From the NCBI GenBank assembly GCA_002483445.1, contig DLHY01000103.1, positions 1 to 64,000 on the forward strand: a stretch of 64,000 nt of DNA, read 5' to 3'. Below are positions 18,366-28,301 of the stretch, in pieces. A program made the translations under genes and the position numbers. The notes beneath the pieces are model-generated. The model was not told the DNA's origin. It was given only the letters and a program-made list of their open reading frames with translations, and made no database searches. Source of the DNA: Blastocatellia bacterium UBA7656 (GTDB taxonomy: Bacteria > Acidobacteriota > Blastocatellia > UBA7656). The number at the start of each line of letters is the position of its first letter. The first letter of the stretch is position 1.

Positions 18366-19679
18366 ATGAAAATAAAAATCACGTTGCTCACCGTCTTGTT
18401 GATAGGCTTTGTGTTGATCGCGTCATTTCCTGCTCGCGCCATTAAAAACGCACAGCGCCCCGCGCGACAACGCGCGCCCGTTATGGGAGCGGATTTTATT
18501 TTCGCAGACTGGCCTCACCCTCTCATCGAAGGATTGCGCGACTCTCGCAAATCCAAAGCCATGTCGAGAGCCTTCAGCGCTGCGGGCCTTGCCAGCCTGC
18601 GGCTGAGCTTCAGCGGATTTTACAGCCCCCGCGGAGAACGGGCTACGGAATCCCTCAAAGCTGAAAACAAAAAGACGAATCAGTTCCCGTGGTTCCCCAT
18701 CGAAGATTACATCGATTATATAGCCGGTCATGATTTCACCACCGTGCTTGGCGTCAACGTCGAAGAGGGCGCGGATGTCGCTTATCAAACAGTCGATGAT
18801 TTCCTCCGCCGCGCGTCGAGAAGAAAACTCATCGCCGTCGAGCTATCGAACGAGCCGCATCTGAACCATCGCCCGTGGCAGCCCGAAGATTATGCCGAAC
18901 GCGCAGCCGATATCATAGAAGCTCTCTCCCCTCTTCGCGTGAAATTCGCTCTGCCGCTCACCGTAGGCAACGAGAAAAACACGCCCACCCGACTTTCAGA
19001 CAACGATTGGAACAAGAGGATGCTTACGGCCTTATCGAAGCGCATAGCTCTCAAAACCAGAAGCGATATCTACGGCGTGCTTCACCTCTACGCTCGCGGG
19101 GTGAGTTCAGACACAATCGATGCATTCAACAAAGCCGTGCGCCCCTTCGCTCCGCAGATGCGATACCTCGTCACGGAGTTCAACATCCGCTCATCGCTCA
19201 AAGGCAATCCGCACCTGACCGATGAGTACGCGCTGGAATTCGCGCGCAGGGTCGCTGAGATCATGTCGCGCCCGGAGATCGAAGCCATCTACGTTCACGC
19301 GGTTCCTTATCATGCGATTCTGTACTGGTCTGACGGCAGGCGTGTTGTGACAGTAAGCGGCCATCGCGATCCGCGTCTTACGGATGAAGAGCGGACTCAA
19401 GGCTGGCATCTGACTCCGGCGGGCAGAGTCTATAATCTCTACTCGACGCTTGCGTGGAATGGAGAAGTTCTTTTCTTCCAGGGCGGCGATCAGAGCCACT
19501 GGGCGGTGAGAGATGATCGCGGGCGAATCGTTTTGACTCTGCTCAACACCGGAGGCGGAACAGCCCGAAAAAATGTGAAGATCGAAGGCCGCCAGTATCG
19601 CCTCACCGCGCCCGCCCGCTCGATTGTGTGCTTCGATCAGACGGGGCGCGAGATCGGAAGAGTCACGTTTGAAAAATGA
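18366..19679 (+). CDS. Secreted clan-A glycoside-hydrolase-like protein
   Basis: A 437-aa exported protein with an N-terminal signal peptide (hydrophobic ITLLTVLLIGFVLIA). The central part fits a TIM-barrel glycosidase of clan GH-A: SNEP with Glu163 as candidate acid/base at the end of strand 4, and TEFN with Glu271 as candidate nucleophile at strand 7. The C-terminal 80 residues form a beta-rich domain, as in GH39/GH51-like enzymes. The exact family and substrate cannot be named. The start was chosen at the signal peptide; AGAAG upstream is a weak ribosome site, and a longer version from 18249 would bury the signal. It converges with the unknown gene 19690-21177, 10 bp stop to stop. Confidence 0.6.
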   Translation: MKIKITLLTVLLIGFVLIASFPARAIKNAQRPARQRAPVMGADFIFADWPHPLIEGLRDSRKSKAMSRAFSAAGLASLRLSFSGFYSPRGERATESLKAENKKTNQFPWFPIEDYIDYIAGHDFTTVLGVNVEEGADVAYQTVDDFLRRASRRKLIAVELSNEPHLNHRPWQPEDYAERAADIIEALSPLRVKFALPLTVGNEKNTPTRLSDNDWNKRMLTALSKRIALKTRSDIYGVLHLYARGVSSDTIDAFNKAVRPFAPQMRYLVTEFNIRSSLKGNPHLTDEYALEFARRVAEIMSRPEIEAIYVHAVPYHAILYWSDGRRVVTVSGHRDPRLTDEERTQGWHLTPAGRVYNLYSTLAWNGEVLFFQGGDQSHWAVRDDRGRIVLTLLNTGGGTARKNVKIEGRQYRLTAPARSIVCFDQTGREIGRVTFEK

Positions 19680-19689
19680 AGGGTCAATT

Positions 19690-21177
19690 CTATTTCTTTT
19701 CCGATTGCGGAAGGATGCGCTCAAGCTCTGTGAAGAGATACAGCGACGGATTTTTCGAGTTTCGCATAGCTTCCAGGATTCTCAATCGCCGCTCGCCATC
19801 GCGCAGGTATTTGAGCAGGAATTTCACATGCCAGAACCATTCGATTGGGTTGCTTCGCTGAATGTATGAACGGCTGAGAAGATCGATATATTTCTCGATA
19901 ACGCGATCAATTCCCGGATGGCGTCGCTTAAATAGGAGAAGGTCTCGAAGTAAAGTTATCTTCTTATGAAAGCCGTCCGCTTCAGTTTCCCCTTCTTCGA
20001 TATCCCAGGAATCCATTTCGTTGAGAAAATCAGTCAATCGTATCTGCCCGTAAGATTCGTCCTTCGTGTCTTCATCGAGCGGCTTGCTATCAACCCCGGC
20101 ATCGAGTTTGTCGAATTTATCCAGAATCGATTTCGATTTCGGCGATTTCAGGTAATAGTGAAGCTTTCCGGCGGGATCTATCTTCGCCGGTTTTAGGTCG
20201 TCTCCCTCGATTGCGGAAACCTCTTTTCTGCTCGGATGATTTGCCAGCCGCAGAACATCGTTGAATGATTTGATCTGCTCCCACACCCACTTTGATCCGG
20301 TTGTGTCAGAACATCGGGCGGCAGTGAGATACCTGACGAGATAGCTGCGCAACGAAGCGAGAAGTTCGTCCCGCGAAATGTCTCGGCTTCGACAAAAAGA
20401 AGTCAGTTCCTTGACTTCGTGCATAAGGGGAACGAGCCAATAAGAAAATGAGCGGTCGCCGTCTCGGACGCGATTCATCGCAAGGCTGAAAGCATGTACC
20501 AGCCTTTCAAGCTGAAGAGCGGAAGTTTTCATTCTGCGGATGCCCTTTGCTGTTATCGCAAGCTGGTCCGACCACTCTATGTTGCCGATATGAAATTCCA
20601 TGAAATTGATATGCTCTTGCGCGCGCATTTCTTCAGGACTGAACGCCGTCTGCGCGATTTCCATCAGAGCATCATAAAAGGATGAGAAATCATAAACCAT
20701 AAGCTGTTCGCAACCGGGCGGCTGAAGCTTTGGAATTTGAATCTGGTCGAACAACTCGCGGGCTTTCTTTCGGTCGACTTTGAGCATAGCTTTGATCGCG
20801 CGGCACCGAAGCGACAGAGCGTCTAGGTCGAGGGTGAAAGCTACGGCGAGAAATCCTTCTCTCGAACTGAATGCCTCGAGCGACTCGGCTGCCAATGCCT
20901 GCTTGACGGGATTGCGAACATGCGCGGCAAAACGAAACGCTTCTTCTATGATCTCTTTCTTTTCGCTCAGGCTTACGATCTCGCTCGCTTCAGCAATGCG
21001 AAGCAACGCATGAGCGGCAAACTCAGGCGGCGATTGTCTCGCCTGCGCGATCAGAGAATCGATTTCCGCCCGATGTGTCGCATCATTTTGTTTCTTCGAC
21101 TGCGGCTCGATTCTCGAATAGCTCTGCGGCCATGCCCAAAGCAAGACGGTCATCAAAAGCGCAATCATCCGATTCAT
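19690..21177 (-). CDS. Secreted alpha-helical protein of unknown function
   Basis: A 495-aa protein not recognised. It opens with a signal-peptide-like segment (MNRMIALLMTVLLWAW). The rest is predicted almost wholly helical, with Leu/Ala periodicity at about 40-150 that could be a helical-repeat solenoid, and a charged acidic stretch around residues 360-420. There are no catalytic motifs. An upstream divergent gene encodes the membrane spermidine-synthase-like fusion, 259 bp away. The start was chosen at the Met preceding the signal; the additional 29 residues possible upstream are Arg-rich and unlikely. Confidence 0.6.
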   Translation of the reverse strand: MNRMIALLMTVLLWAWPQSYSRIEPQSKKQNDATHRAEIDSLIAQARQSPPEFAAHALLRIAEASEIVSLSEKKEIIEEAFRFAAHVRNPVKQALAAESLEAFSSREGFLAVAFTLDLDALSLRCRAIKAMLKVDRKKARELFDQIQIPKLQPPGCEQLMVYDFSSFYDALMEIAQTAFSPEEMRAQEHINFMEFHIGNIEWSDQLAITAKGIRRMKTSALQLERLVHAFSLAMNRVRDGDRSFSYWLVPLMHEVKELTSFCRSRDISRDELLASLRSYLVRYLTAARCSDTTGSKWVWEQIKSFNDVLRLANHPSRKEVSAIEGDDLKPAKIDPAGKLHYYLKSPKSKSILDKFDKLDAGVDSKPLDEDTKDESYGQIRLTDFLNEMDSWDIEEGETEADGFHKKITLLRDLLLFKRRHPGIDRVIEKYIDLLSRSYIQRSNPIEWFWHVKFLLKYLRDGERRLRILEAMRNSKNPSLYLFTELERILPQSEKK

Positions 21178-21436
21178 ATCAACCCGCAAGGATTTTCGAT
21201 TACACCCACGGAGAGTGGCTTTCCCGATCGTTGAAGTCCTGACGAGTCTGAGAGTAACAAACAACTCACCGTGTCACAAGAGATTCACCCCTCAATTCAT
21301 CATCCGCGAAATTCGGAAATTCGCTCAAGGCTTGTCACCCTCGCTGACTCTCTGCGACAATACCTTCAAAGCTGCGCGGCTTTAAGTAGCCTCCGCGTTG
21401 CGCGCTTTGATTTTTGACCCCGTGCTGTTGGAGTAG

Positions 21437-24400
21437 ATGGCCATCTCAAATGTCCCAAGAAGTAGTGACCGGTCCCGCTCTGCATGGGTTATTCTGCTAT
21501 GCTTCTTCGCTTCCGGTTTCAGCGGCCTCGTCTATCAGGTTATCTGGGTTCGCGAACTCGTGTTGGTCTTCGGCGCGACCACTTTCGCCGTCAGCACAGT
21601 CCTCACGGTTTTTATGGGCGGGCTTGCCGCAGGCAGTTTCTACTGCGGTCGCCGCTCGGAAAAAATAACGCGACCTCTCAGGCTCTACGGACTCCTCGAA
21701 ATCGGCATAGGCGTCTACGGGCTGGCCGTGCCGTTTATATTCGCTCTGCTGCCGGGCATCTATCACACGCTCTGGGGGCCGCTTCACGTCTCTTTCATAG
21801 CTCTGAGCGCGGTGAGGTTTCTCTTCGCCGCGATAGTTCTGATAGCGCCGACCGCGCTTATGGGCGCAACACTTCCAGTGCTTTCAGGCTATTATGCGCG
21901 CGATATTCAACTCCTCGGTCTTAGAGTCGGCGCGCTCTATTCGCTCAACACCTTCGGCGCAGTCCTCGGCGCTGCGGCCACAGGGTTCATACTCATACCC
22001 GCCTTCGGCATGAAAGCATCGACTCTGACTGCAGCCGTCATAAACATCCTGCTCGGAGTGGCGTCGATCCATCTTTCGCGCAAACACGAAACGAAAGGCG
22101 AAGCGCAGATCGAAAGCGCGGCCCGGTCGAAAGAATCGAAATCTCGAATCCTTTCCCTCTTCCGCCTGCACAAAGACACGAACAAATCGAAGCAGAAGAT
22201 TGCCATTCCCTCCCCCGCTTCGCCCTCGGAAGTCGTCGCCGTGCTTGCCGCTTTCAGTGTGAGCGGATTTATCGCGCTCTCTTACGAAGTGATATGGAGC
22301 CGCGTGCTTGCTTTGATAATCGGCTCGTCGGTCTATGCCTTCAGCATAATGCTGACGACTTTTCTAATCGGTCTCGCTCTGGGCGCTTCGCTCATATCGC
22401 GATTCGTAGACCGCATTCGTCATCCCATCATCGCTTTCGCTGTCATCGAGCTTGGCGTCGGCGTCACCTCGATTGCGGGCGCGTATCTGTTCGACGATCT
22501 GCCTTACCTCTTCGTTCAGCTTTACCATGTGTTTGAAAACTCGCCCCTCGGCCTTCTGCTGTTCGCGCGATTCTTCATCGCTTCACTGGTGATGCTCGCC
22601 CCGACTCTGTTGCTTGGCGCGATCTTTCCTCTCGTCGTGAGAATCTGCGCAAGCGCGCGCCGTCTGCCGTCTGGACGCACAGTCGGCGATGCTTACGCCG
22701 CCAACACCATAGGAGCCATCGCAGGCTCGTTCGCAAGCGGTTTCATTCTCATTCCGTGGCTCGGACTCCTGGGCAGTCTGCGCCTTGCCTCCGCGCTCAA
22801 CTTCGTCATAGCCGCCGCGCTCTTTGCCGTAATGTGGCGCGCGCGACGTTTGAAATCGAAATCATCCCGCCGCGCCCCTCTATGGGGACTGACCGCATCT
22901 CTTATGCTTATGCTCGCGGTCGTCGCCACCGAACCGCCCTGGGACGCCGACGCGATGTCGAGCGCGGTTTATCGCTACGCGCCGTCGCTTGTGAAAATGA
23001 GCCGACAGGAATTCAACGACTACATTCGCAGCGGGCAGGGCGAAACGGTTTTCTATAAAGAAGGCGTGACCGCCACTATTGCCGTTCAGCGACAGGGCCG
23101 CGACCTGGTGCTCAAAGCCAACGGCAAGCCCGAAGCTTCTACGGCTGGCGATATGCCGACGCAGATTCTCATAGGCAGCCTGCCTCTTCTCGTGCGCAAA
23201 CAGACGGACGATGTTTTGGTGATAGGACTCGGCAGCGGCATCACGCTAGGGTCGGTCGAGCAGTTCCCGGTCAAGCGGGTGACCTGCGTGGAGCTTGAGC
23301 CTGCGATGATAGAAGCCTCGCGACATTTCGAAAACTTCAATCATCGTCCGCTCGAAGATGCGCGCCTGCGACTGGTCGCCAACGATGGAAGAAATTTCAT
23401 TTACACCACGAATGAAAAATTCGATGTGATCATTTCAGAGCCGTCGAACCCGTGGCTGACGGGCGTGGCCAACCTGTTCACGCTCGAATACTTCAAGCGC
23501 GGGGCCGACCGATTGACCGATGACGGGCTTTTCAGTCAGTGGCTTCAGATTTACGAGATGTCGCCCGAAGATGTGAAGACTCTGATCGGAACTTTCCGGG
23601 CGGCGTTTCCTTACGTCTATATCTTTCGCGGAGCCGAAGGCGATCTGATGCTCTTAGGCAGCAAGCGCGCGAGGGAGATCGATCTGTCGGTCATCGCTTC
23701 AAACTTGAAGAATGAAAAAGTGGCTGCCGATCTCGGTCGTGTCGATATGCGCTCGGTCGCCGATCTGATATCGCGTTTTTATCTCGGCCCTGCGGAAGTG
23801 GATTTGTTCTCGCGCGCTTCGCAAATCAACACCGACGACAACGCGCTTATAGAATTCAGCGCGCCGCGCAGAGTCGGCTCGACTGAAGAGACTGTCATTC
23901 GCAACGTCAATGAGTTGCTCGATCACGCAGTCTCGCCGCTCAAATATACGGAAGGGCTTGGAGCAGATGCGCGCTATGAGGCGGATTTTCTGGTGAAGGC
24001 CGCGCTCGCTGCGGTCAAGAGAAACGATCACGGTCGGGCGGAGCATTTCGTCAATTACTCGCTCGACCTCGCAGAAACGGCTTCCGCCCGCGGTATGCAG
24101 GGCGAACTGAGGCTTGCGCGCAAGGATGAAGCGGGAGCGATTGAGTCGTGGCAGCGGGCGCTCACTCTCGACACAAAACATTTCTACACCCTGATCGATC
24201 TGGGTCGGTATTATTTGACGAAGCAGGACACTCCGCGCGCCGCGGGCTATCTTGATCGCGCAATCGAAGTCGACCCCGCAAGCGCAAGAGCGCGTCACCT
24301 GCGCGGACTTGCTTATCAGGCCGATGGCGATCACTCTCGCGCGGCGGTCGAGTATCGCAAGGCATTGCCCGATGGCGAGTACACGCATTCTGCCAAGACG

Positions 24401-24718
24401 TTTTATCTCAACTTCGGGACTGCATTGATTCAGACGGGGCTTTATGAAGAAGCGGCGCAGATGCTCGAAGAGTACACACGGCTTGCGCCGAACGATTCGG
24501 ACGGACATTTTCAACTTGGCGTGGCTTATGAAGTGATATCGAGCCGCTCGCTCGATGACCGGATGACCGAGCGCGCGATTGAAGAGTTGAAGCTGGCCCT
24601 CTCGATCAAACGAGATTACCCGCTGGCCCACTATTATCTGAGCAAAGCCTACCGTCGCTTGGGTATGCTCGAAGAGGCCAACGCCGAATTCGAGCTTTAT
24701 GAGCGACTATCGCCTTAG
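21437..24718 (+). CDS. Membrane-bound spermidine-synthase-like protein fused to TPR repeats
   Basis: A 1093-aa protein. Residues 1 to about 510 form a polytopic membrane region made of two related halves: SGFSGLVYQVIWVREL near residue 30 is echoed by SGFIALSYEVIWSRVL near 280. Residues about 520-760 form a class I methyltransferase/aminopropyltransferase fold with the SAM-type loop VIGLGSG (about 592) and the signature SEPSNPW (about 667). Residues about 900-1090 are TPR repeats. The family is often labelled 'fused MFS/spermidine synthase', but polyamine synthesis has not generally been shown and no SAM decarboxylase is adjacent. A ribosome site GGAG lies very close (3 nt) to the ATG. Function: likely a membrane transferase acting in the envelope; substrate unknown. 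Confidence 0.75.
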   Translation: MAISNVPRSSDRSRSAWVILLCFFASGFSGLVYQVIWVRELVLVFGATTFAVSTVLTVFMGGLAAGSFYCGRRSEKITRPLRLYGLLEIGIGVYGLAVPFIFALLPGIYHTLWGPLHVSFIALSAVRFLFAAIVLIAPTALMGATLPVLSGYYARDIQLLGLRVGALYSLNTFGAVLGAAATGFILIPAFGMKASTLTAAVINILLGVASIHLSRKHETKGEAQIESAARSKESKSRILSLFRLHKDTNKSKQKIAIPSPASPSEVVAVLAAFSVSGFIALSYEVIWSRVLALIIGSSVYAFSIMLTTFLIGLALGASLISRFVDRIRHPIIAFAVIELGVGVTSIAGAYLFDDLPYLFVQLYHVFENSPLGLLLFARFFIASLVMLAPTLLLGAIFPLVVRICASARRLPSGRTVGDAYAANTIGAIAGSFASGFILIPWLGLLGSLRLASALNFVIAAALFAVMWRARRLKSKSSRRAPLWGLTASLMLMLAVVATEPPWDADAMSSAVYRYAPSLVKMSRQEFNDYIRSGQGETVFYKEGVTATIAVQRQGRDLVLKANGKPEASTAGDMPTQILIGSLPLLVRKQTDDVLVIGLGSGITLGSVEQFPVKRVTCVELEPAMIEASRHFENFNHRPLEDARLRLVANDGRNFIYTTNEKFDVIISEPSNPWLTGVANLFTLEYFKRGADRLTDDGLFSQWLQIYEMSPEDVKTLIGTFRAAFPYVYIFRGAEGDLMLLGSKRAREIDLSVIASNLKNEKVAADLGRVDMRSVADLISRFYLGPAEVDLFSRASQINTDDNALIEFSAPRRVGSTEETVIRNVNELLDHAVSPLKYTEGLGADARYEADFLVKAALAAVKRNDHGRAEHFVNYSLDLAETASARGMQGELRLARKDEAGAIESWQRALTLDTKHFYTLIDLGRYYLTKQDTPRAAGYLDRAIEVDPASARARHLRGLAYQADGDHSRAAVEYRKALPDGEYTHSAKTFYLNFGTALIQTGLYEEAAQMLEEYTRLAPNDSDGHFQLGVAYEVISSRSLDDRMTERAIEELKLALSIKRDYPLAHYYLSKAYRRLGMLEEANAEFELYERLSP

Positions 24719-24720
24719 CA

Positions 24721-24928
24721 GGGGGCAGAGGTCAGGGGTCGGGGGTCAGGGATTAGGTGCGTGATCGTTATAAAGCCATTCGAGATAAAACTATTTGAGC
24801 AAGCCTGAGAAAAGATGTTGTTGAAATTAGGCTCTTTGTCGAAACGGTTGCGCATTATTTGCGCTAGAGCGTTCAGGAAGAAACAACCGACCCCTGATCC
24901 CTGCCCCCTGCCCCCTGCCCCCGATCCC
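24721..24928. repeat. Split inverted heptamer repeats between convergent genes
   Basis: G-rich units of the GGGTCAG type occupy 24721-24757, and C-rich units of the CCCTGCC type occupy about 24885-24928. Both have clear 7-bp period and are partly complementary across roughly 130 bp of apparently empty DNA. The right arm runs into the 3' end of the isomerase gene. Confidence 0.65.
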
Positions 24929-25746
24929 TATCTTCCTTTGAACTGAGGCGGTCTTCGCTGGCGAAAAGCCTCGATAGCTTCGATCAAATCTTCCGACTGA
25001 AGAAAAGCTGAATTCCACACCGCGACATATCTCAATCCGTCACTGATTGATTTATCGCGGCAATCGTTCATCACCTGTTTGATGCCCTCGACGACGAGCG
25101 GCGGATTTGCGGCTATCTCGCGGGCAAGAGAGCGAGCAGCGTCGAGCATCAATGATTCGTTTTCGTAGATGTCGCTGACAAGTCCGATTTGCATGGCGCG
25201 TCGTGAATCGATGTCCGCGCCTGTGAAAGCCAGCATTCGAGTATGAGCTTCGCCGATTATACGCGGGAGTCTCTGAAGGCTTCCGATGTCGGCGACCATC
25301 GCGACTTTGACTTCGCGGAGGCTGAAGCGCGCATCCTCAGAGCAGACTCTAATATCGCAGGCCGAGATGAGATCCAATCCGCCGCCTATGCACCACCCGG
25401 CGACGGCGGCAATCACTGGCTTGCGACATCGGTCGACGAGGTCGCAAGCCTGCTGCATATCTCCTATCTTGTCGAGCAGGCGGGTTCTTTCGGCGGCGAG
25501 ATTCGCTCCGGTCATATCAGGAGTGATCGCTGAGGTCATCGCAGCGAGATCAAGGCCGTAAGAAAAGTTTCCCCCGTCGCCGCGGATGATGATCGCGCGA
25601 GTGTCCTGATCGCGGTCGAGTGAAGAAAAGAGTTCAGGCATCTCGCGCCAGAAGTCCGGCCCCATGGCATTTCCCTTTCCAGGGCCAGTGAGAGTGATCT
25701 CGGCGATGCCTTCGTTTTTTTCAAGTCGCAATGAGTTGTAAGTCAT
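24928..25746 (-). CDS. Delta(3,5)-delta(2,4)-dienoyl-CoA isomerase-like crotonase
   Basis: A 272-aa crotonase-fold enzyme acting on enoyl-CoA thioesters in beta-oxidation. The oxyanion hole is formed around Gly64 and the GWCIGGGLDL segment (117-126). Asp125, Glu145 and Asp153 reproduce the spacing (20 and 8 residues) of the three acidic catalytic residues D176/E196/D204 of mammalian ECH1, and the flanking ADIGSLQRLPR matches that subfamily better than enoyl-CoA hydratases. So double-bond migration in dienoyl-CoA is the best reaction call. It lies 50 bp downstream of the subtilisin gene on the same strand, but no other fatty-acid gene is present; read-through from that operon is possible. No clear ribosome site is visible. 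Confidence 0.85.
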   Translation of the reverse strand: MTYNSLRLEKNEGIAEITLTGPGKGNAMGPDFWREMPELFSSLDRDQDTRAIIIRGDGGNFSYGLDLAAMTSAITPDMTGANLAAERTRLLDKIGDMQQACDLVDRCRKPVIAAVAGWCIGGGLDLISACDIRVCSEDARFSLREVKVAMVADIGSLQRLPRIIGEAHTRMLAFTGADIDSRRAMQIGLVSDIYENESLMLDAARSLAREIAANPPLVVEGIKQVMNDCRDKSISDGLRYVAVWNSAFLQSEDLIEAIEAFRQRRPPQFKGR

Positions 25747-25796
25747 TGCTGCATGAAAGACGATTCTGAAGGTTTATTCAAGCTATAGAGGAATCA

Positions 25797-27371
25797 TCAA
25801 GGGGAGGGACATTGGGGAGGGCGAGGGACACAAACCCTGCATGTTTCCTCAAGGGCTTTGAATAGGTTGAGGCGGCCCTGACTGGCCACCATGCCTACCA
25901 GCGACGGTTTCCTGTCGACCGTGTCAATCAGGATTCTCTTCAGTGTGCTGATGTCAAGGTTGCATCGAGATAGCATCAGTGCCGCTGCTCCTGAAACGAA
26001 TGGCGCAGCGAACGAAGTGCCTTCCGGGCATGAGTACTGGTTGTTTGGAGAGGTCGTCTGTATGTTGACCGCAGGGGCCGCCAGGTCGATATGGCCTTTG
26101 CCGTAATTGAAATGCCGGGGCCGGCAGTCCTTACTATCAGTTCCAGTGACTGATATCAGATTGGGCAATCCAAAGCCGGAGGGAAAATGCGGGTTATCAT
26201 CGGTATCCACTCCATCATTTCCTGCAGAGGCAACCAACAGCACTCCATCCCGGTTGAGCGATTGCATATGCTCCTTGATCTTCACTAAATCTGGAGTCAA
26301 TCCTCTCTTTCCCCAGCTACAGTTGACCACCCAGACTTTATCTTTGCCGAATCTTTCCTTGACCTGCCTTATAAAATTCAAGCCGACGATGATCTCTTTC
26401 ACCGATGTGTAGATGAGGCTGCGTGATATCTTTACCCCCATGATCGAAACCTCATGGTTTACTCCTGAAATCCCGCACAAGTTGTTTCCCATGGCTCCGA
26501 TTATTCCGGCTATCTGAGTTCCATGCTCTCCAGAATCCATTATCGCTTCGGGGGTGCAATTTCCAGTCACCGCATCCAGGCCATGTGAGCCTTTCGGGCA
26601 GGACATGGGCGGTCCAATTTTGTTCAGTTGAACCTTGAACTCCTCAGTCGCCGACCAGATGTTTTTAGCAAGGTCTTTATGTTTGTAATCGATTCCGCTG
26701 TCCATGACGACGACAACGATGTCGCGGGACCCCGTCGAAATGTTCCATGCCTCCGGAGCATCGACGTCGGCATCCGCATCGCCTCGCTGCTGCTTGCAAT
26801 CTGGCAGGCCATCATTGTTCAACCCCCATTGTTTATCGAATAGCGGGTCGTCGGGTTTTAAGACATTTCCCTGAGGCGCGTCGGAGTGAAACTCTATAAG
26901 GCGGTTCGGCTCAACCCATCTGAACAAATTCGAATAACGTTTCGCCCTCAGCTTTTTCAAAAGATAATCGACGCTCTTGATGCTTGATCTTATCCAGAAA
27001 ATCCCTTCGTCATCAAGTTTCTCGATTTTTACGTCGATACCTGCAATGAGCTTTATTATTCTGACAACCTTATTGTCGATGATTCGCTTTATCACGCTGA
27101 AAGCCATATTCGAAATGGCGTGATACTTGGTTGCCAATATCACTTCTCTTTCGGCTATTTTGTCTTCCTGCGTATTGCCTTTAGAGGCATACTTTGCGCT
27201 GATTCTATCGCTCCGTTTCTCTAAATGCACAGAGGGAAGATTTCCTTTCCGGATCGTCGATGGAGCAGCACACAGACCTGAAATCATAATCGCACCGATA
27301 CTGAGCAGGAAAACTCCGTAGATGCGCGCCATTTGCGAGCGGGATGAGAGACTGGATTTTTCCGTCGACAT
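25797..27371 (-). CDS. Secreted S8 subtilisin-like protease (sigma54-linked operon B)
   Basis: A 524-aa serine protease with an N-terminal signal peptide (residues 15-36), a long pro-region (about 40-180) and a catalytic domain with Asp224 (VMDSGID), His283 (GEHGTQIAG), oxyanion Asn385 and Ser453 (GTSFAAP). It ends soon after the catalytic domain in a Cys/Pro-rich tail. The start is the second Met of the frame: AAAGGAGG lies seven bases before it, inside the longer reading frame. The 204-aa unknown gene precedes it by 147 bp on the same strand, with the sigma54-type promoter further up, so the two are likely co-transcribed. It shares only the protease fold with the second subtilisin at 52230. 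Confidence 0.88.
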   Translation of the reverse strand: MSTEKSSLSSRSQMARIYGVFLLSIGAIMISGLCAAPSTIRKGNLPSVHLEKRSDRISAKYASKGNTQEDKIAEREVILATKYHAISNMAFSVIKRIIDNKVVRIIKLIAGIDVKIEKLDDEGIFWIRSSIKSVDYLLKKLRAKRYSNLFRWVEPNRLIEFHSDAPQGNVLKPDDPLFDKQWGLNNDGLPDCKQQRGDADADVDAPEAWNISTGSRDIVVVVMDSGIDYKHKDLAKNIWSATEEFKVQLNKIGPPMSCPKGSHGLDAVTGNCTPEAIMDSGEHGTQIAGIIGAMGNNLCGISGVNHEVSIMGVKISRSLIYTSVKEIIVGLNFIRQVKERFGKDKVWVVNCSWGKRGLTPDLVKIKEHMQSLNRDGVLLVASAGNDGVDTDDNPHFPSGFGLPNLISVTGTDSKDCRPRHFNYGKGHIDLAAPAVNIQTTSPNNQYSCPEGTSFAAPFVSGAAALMLSRCNLDISTLKRILIDTVDRKPSLVGMVASQGRLNLFKALEETCRVCVPRPPQCPSP

Positions 27372-27518
27372 TTCAATGCCTCCTTTCAAAGCGCAAACCG
27401 GCCTTGCGCTTTGGTTATACTTGGCGGAGCATCTTTGTTGGGTCGACTGCCTGACGACGCGTCAGGCAGTCACGTGAATCAGCCTGACGCGCTGAGTGGA
27501 AAGATTTCCGTCGCCATT

Positions 27519-28133
27519 TCAAGGCTGGACATGATCGAAACCGAGGGCGATTCGATAGCCGTCATCTCCGCTTTCCCGGAAGTTATTTAATCCGTCTGTG
27601 ACTACTGCTCCGTTCGCATCGACGATCTCCCATTTCCCTATGCGGAAGTGACGACCACCATAGCCGCGATGAAAGTAATTGTGCGGTCGGTGCTGTTTGT
27701 GAGTCGGCGCCCGGTTGCCAAACTCCTCATCGCTTTTGATTTCAAGCTCGCTGTTTGTGCGTGGATTCGCAGTGGTGCCTTTCAAGCGCAACTGTGGGAT
27801 CGCCGTCAGGGGTTCATAATCAATATCCGAGGCAGGAACTGCCTTCAATTTCTGTAGCCATATATGGACTTCGCAGCCATCGGGAAGATTGTCATAAGAG
27901 CAGCATACTATCTGCTCGCCTTCTCTTATGACCACTACTCGCCTGATAAAGCTATAGTCCTCACCTCGAACCACATACTTGTGGTTGAGCAAGGAAGGGT
28001 CGTTGGCAAGAGGCTGATATGAACATCTATGCTTCATCTCTATCTTCAACGAGCCGCCGCCGATGATGATCGGCGGAAGGTGAGGTTCCAGAGTTATTTC
28101 TTCCATGCAGCAGGTTCTCGTGGGATTGGGCAT
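27519..28133 (-). CDS. 204-aa protein of unknown function, first gene of operon B
   Basis: Not recognised. The protein starts MPNPTRTCCMEE, has no signal peptide or membrane segment, carries several cysteines (a CC pair near the N-terminus and another in VCCSYDN), and ends with a His/Arg/Gly-rich then beta-like segment (HRGYGGRHFRIGKWEIVD). The start is set by GGAGAG seven bases upstream; the longer frame would run into the leader. It follows a near-consensus -24/-12 promoter and precedes the secreted subtilisin. It could be a substrate, inhibitor or exported partner of that protease; this is context only. Confidence 0.6.
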   Translation of the reverse strand: MPNPTRTCCMEEITLEPHLPPIIIGGGSLKIEMKHRCSYQPLANDPSLLNHKYVVRGEDYSFIRRVVVIREGEQIVCCSYDNLPDGCEVHIWLQKLKAVPASDIDYEPLTAIPQLRLKGTTANPRTNSELEIKSDEEFGNRAPTHKQHRPHNYFHRGYGGRHFRIGKWEIVDANGAVVTDGLNNFRESGDDGYRIALGFDHVQP

Positions 28134-28211
28134 TGTTATCTCTCCTTTCCGGGTTGTGTTCTTGAATTTAAGATCGAACTCGCTTCGATCAATAAATATC
28201 CAGTCAGGCCA

Positions 28212-28228
28212 GATCAATTTTTATGCCA
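28212..28228 (-). promoter_or_regulatory. Near-consensus sigma54 (-24/-12) promoter of operon B
   Basis: On the minus strand TGGCATAAAAATTGAT keeps GG and the -12 G at the exact GG-N10-G spacing; the canonical GC of the -12 box reads GA. The predicted start near 28203 gives a 70-nt leader. The same variant is found at 33794-33809. Confidence 0.55.
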
Positions 28229-28301
28229 ATGGCGATGAGGCGAACCCGCTATCAGAAATGCTTGAAATTCCTGGTTGAATTCAGCCTGCGATGCCGGCGT
28301 T

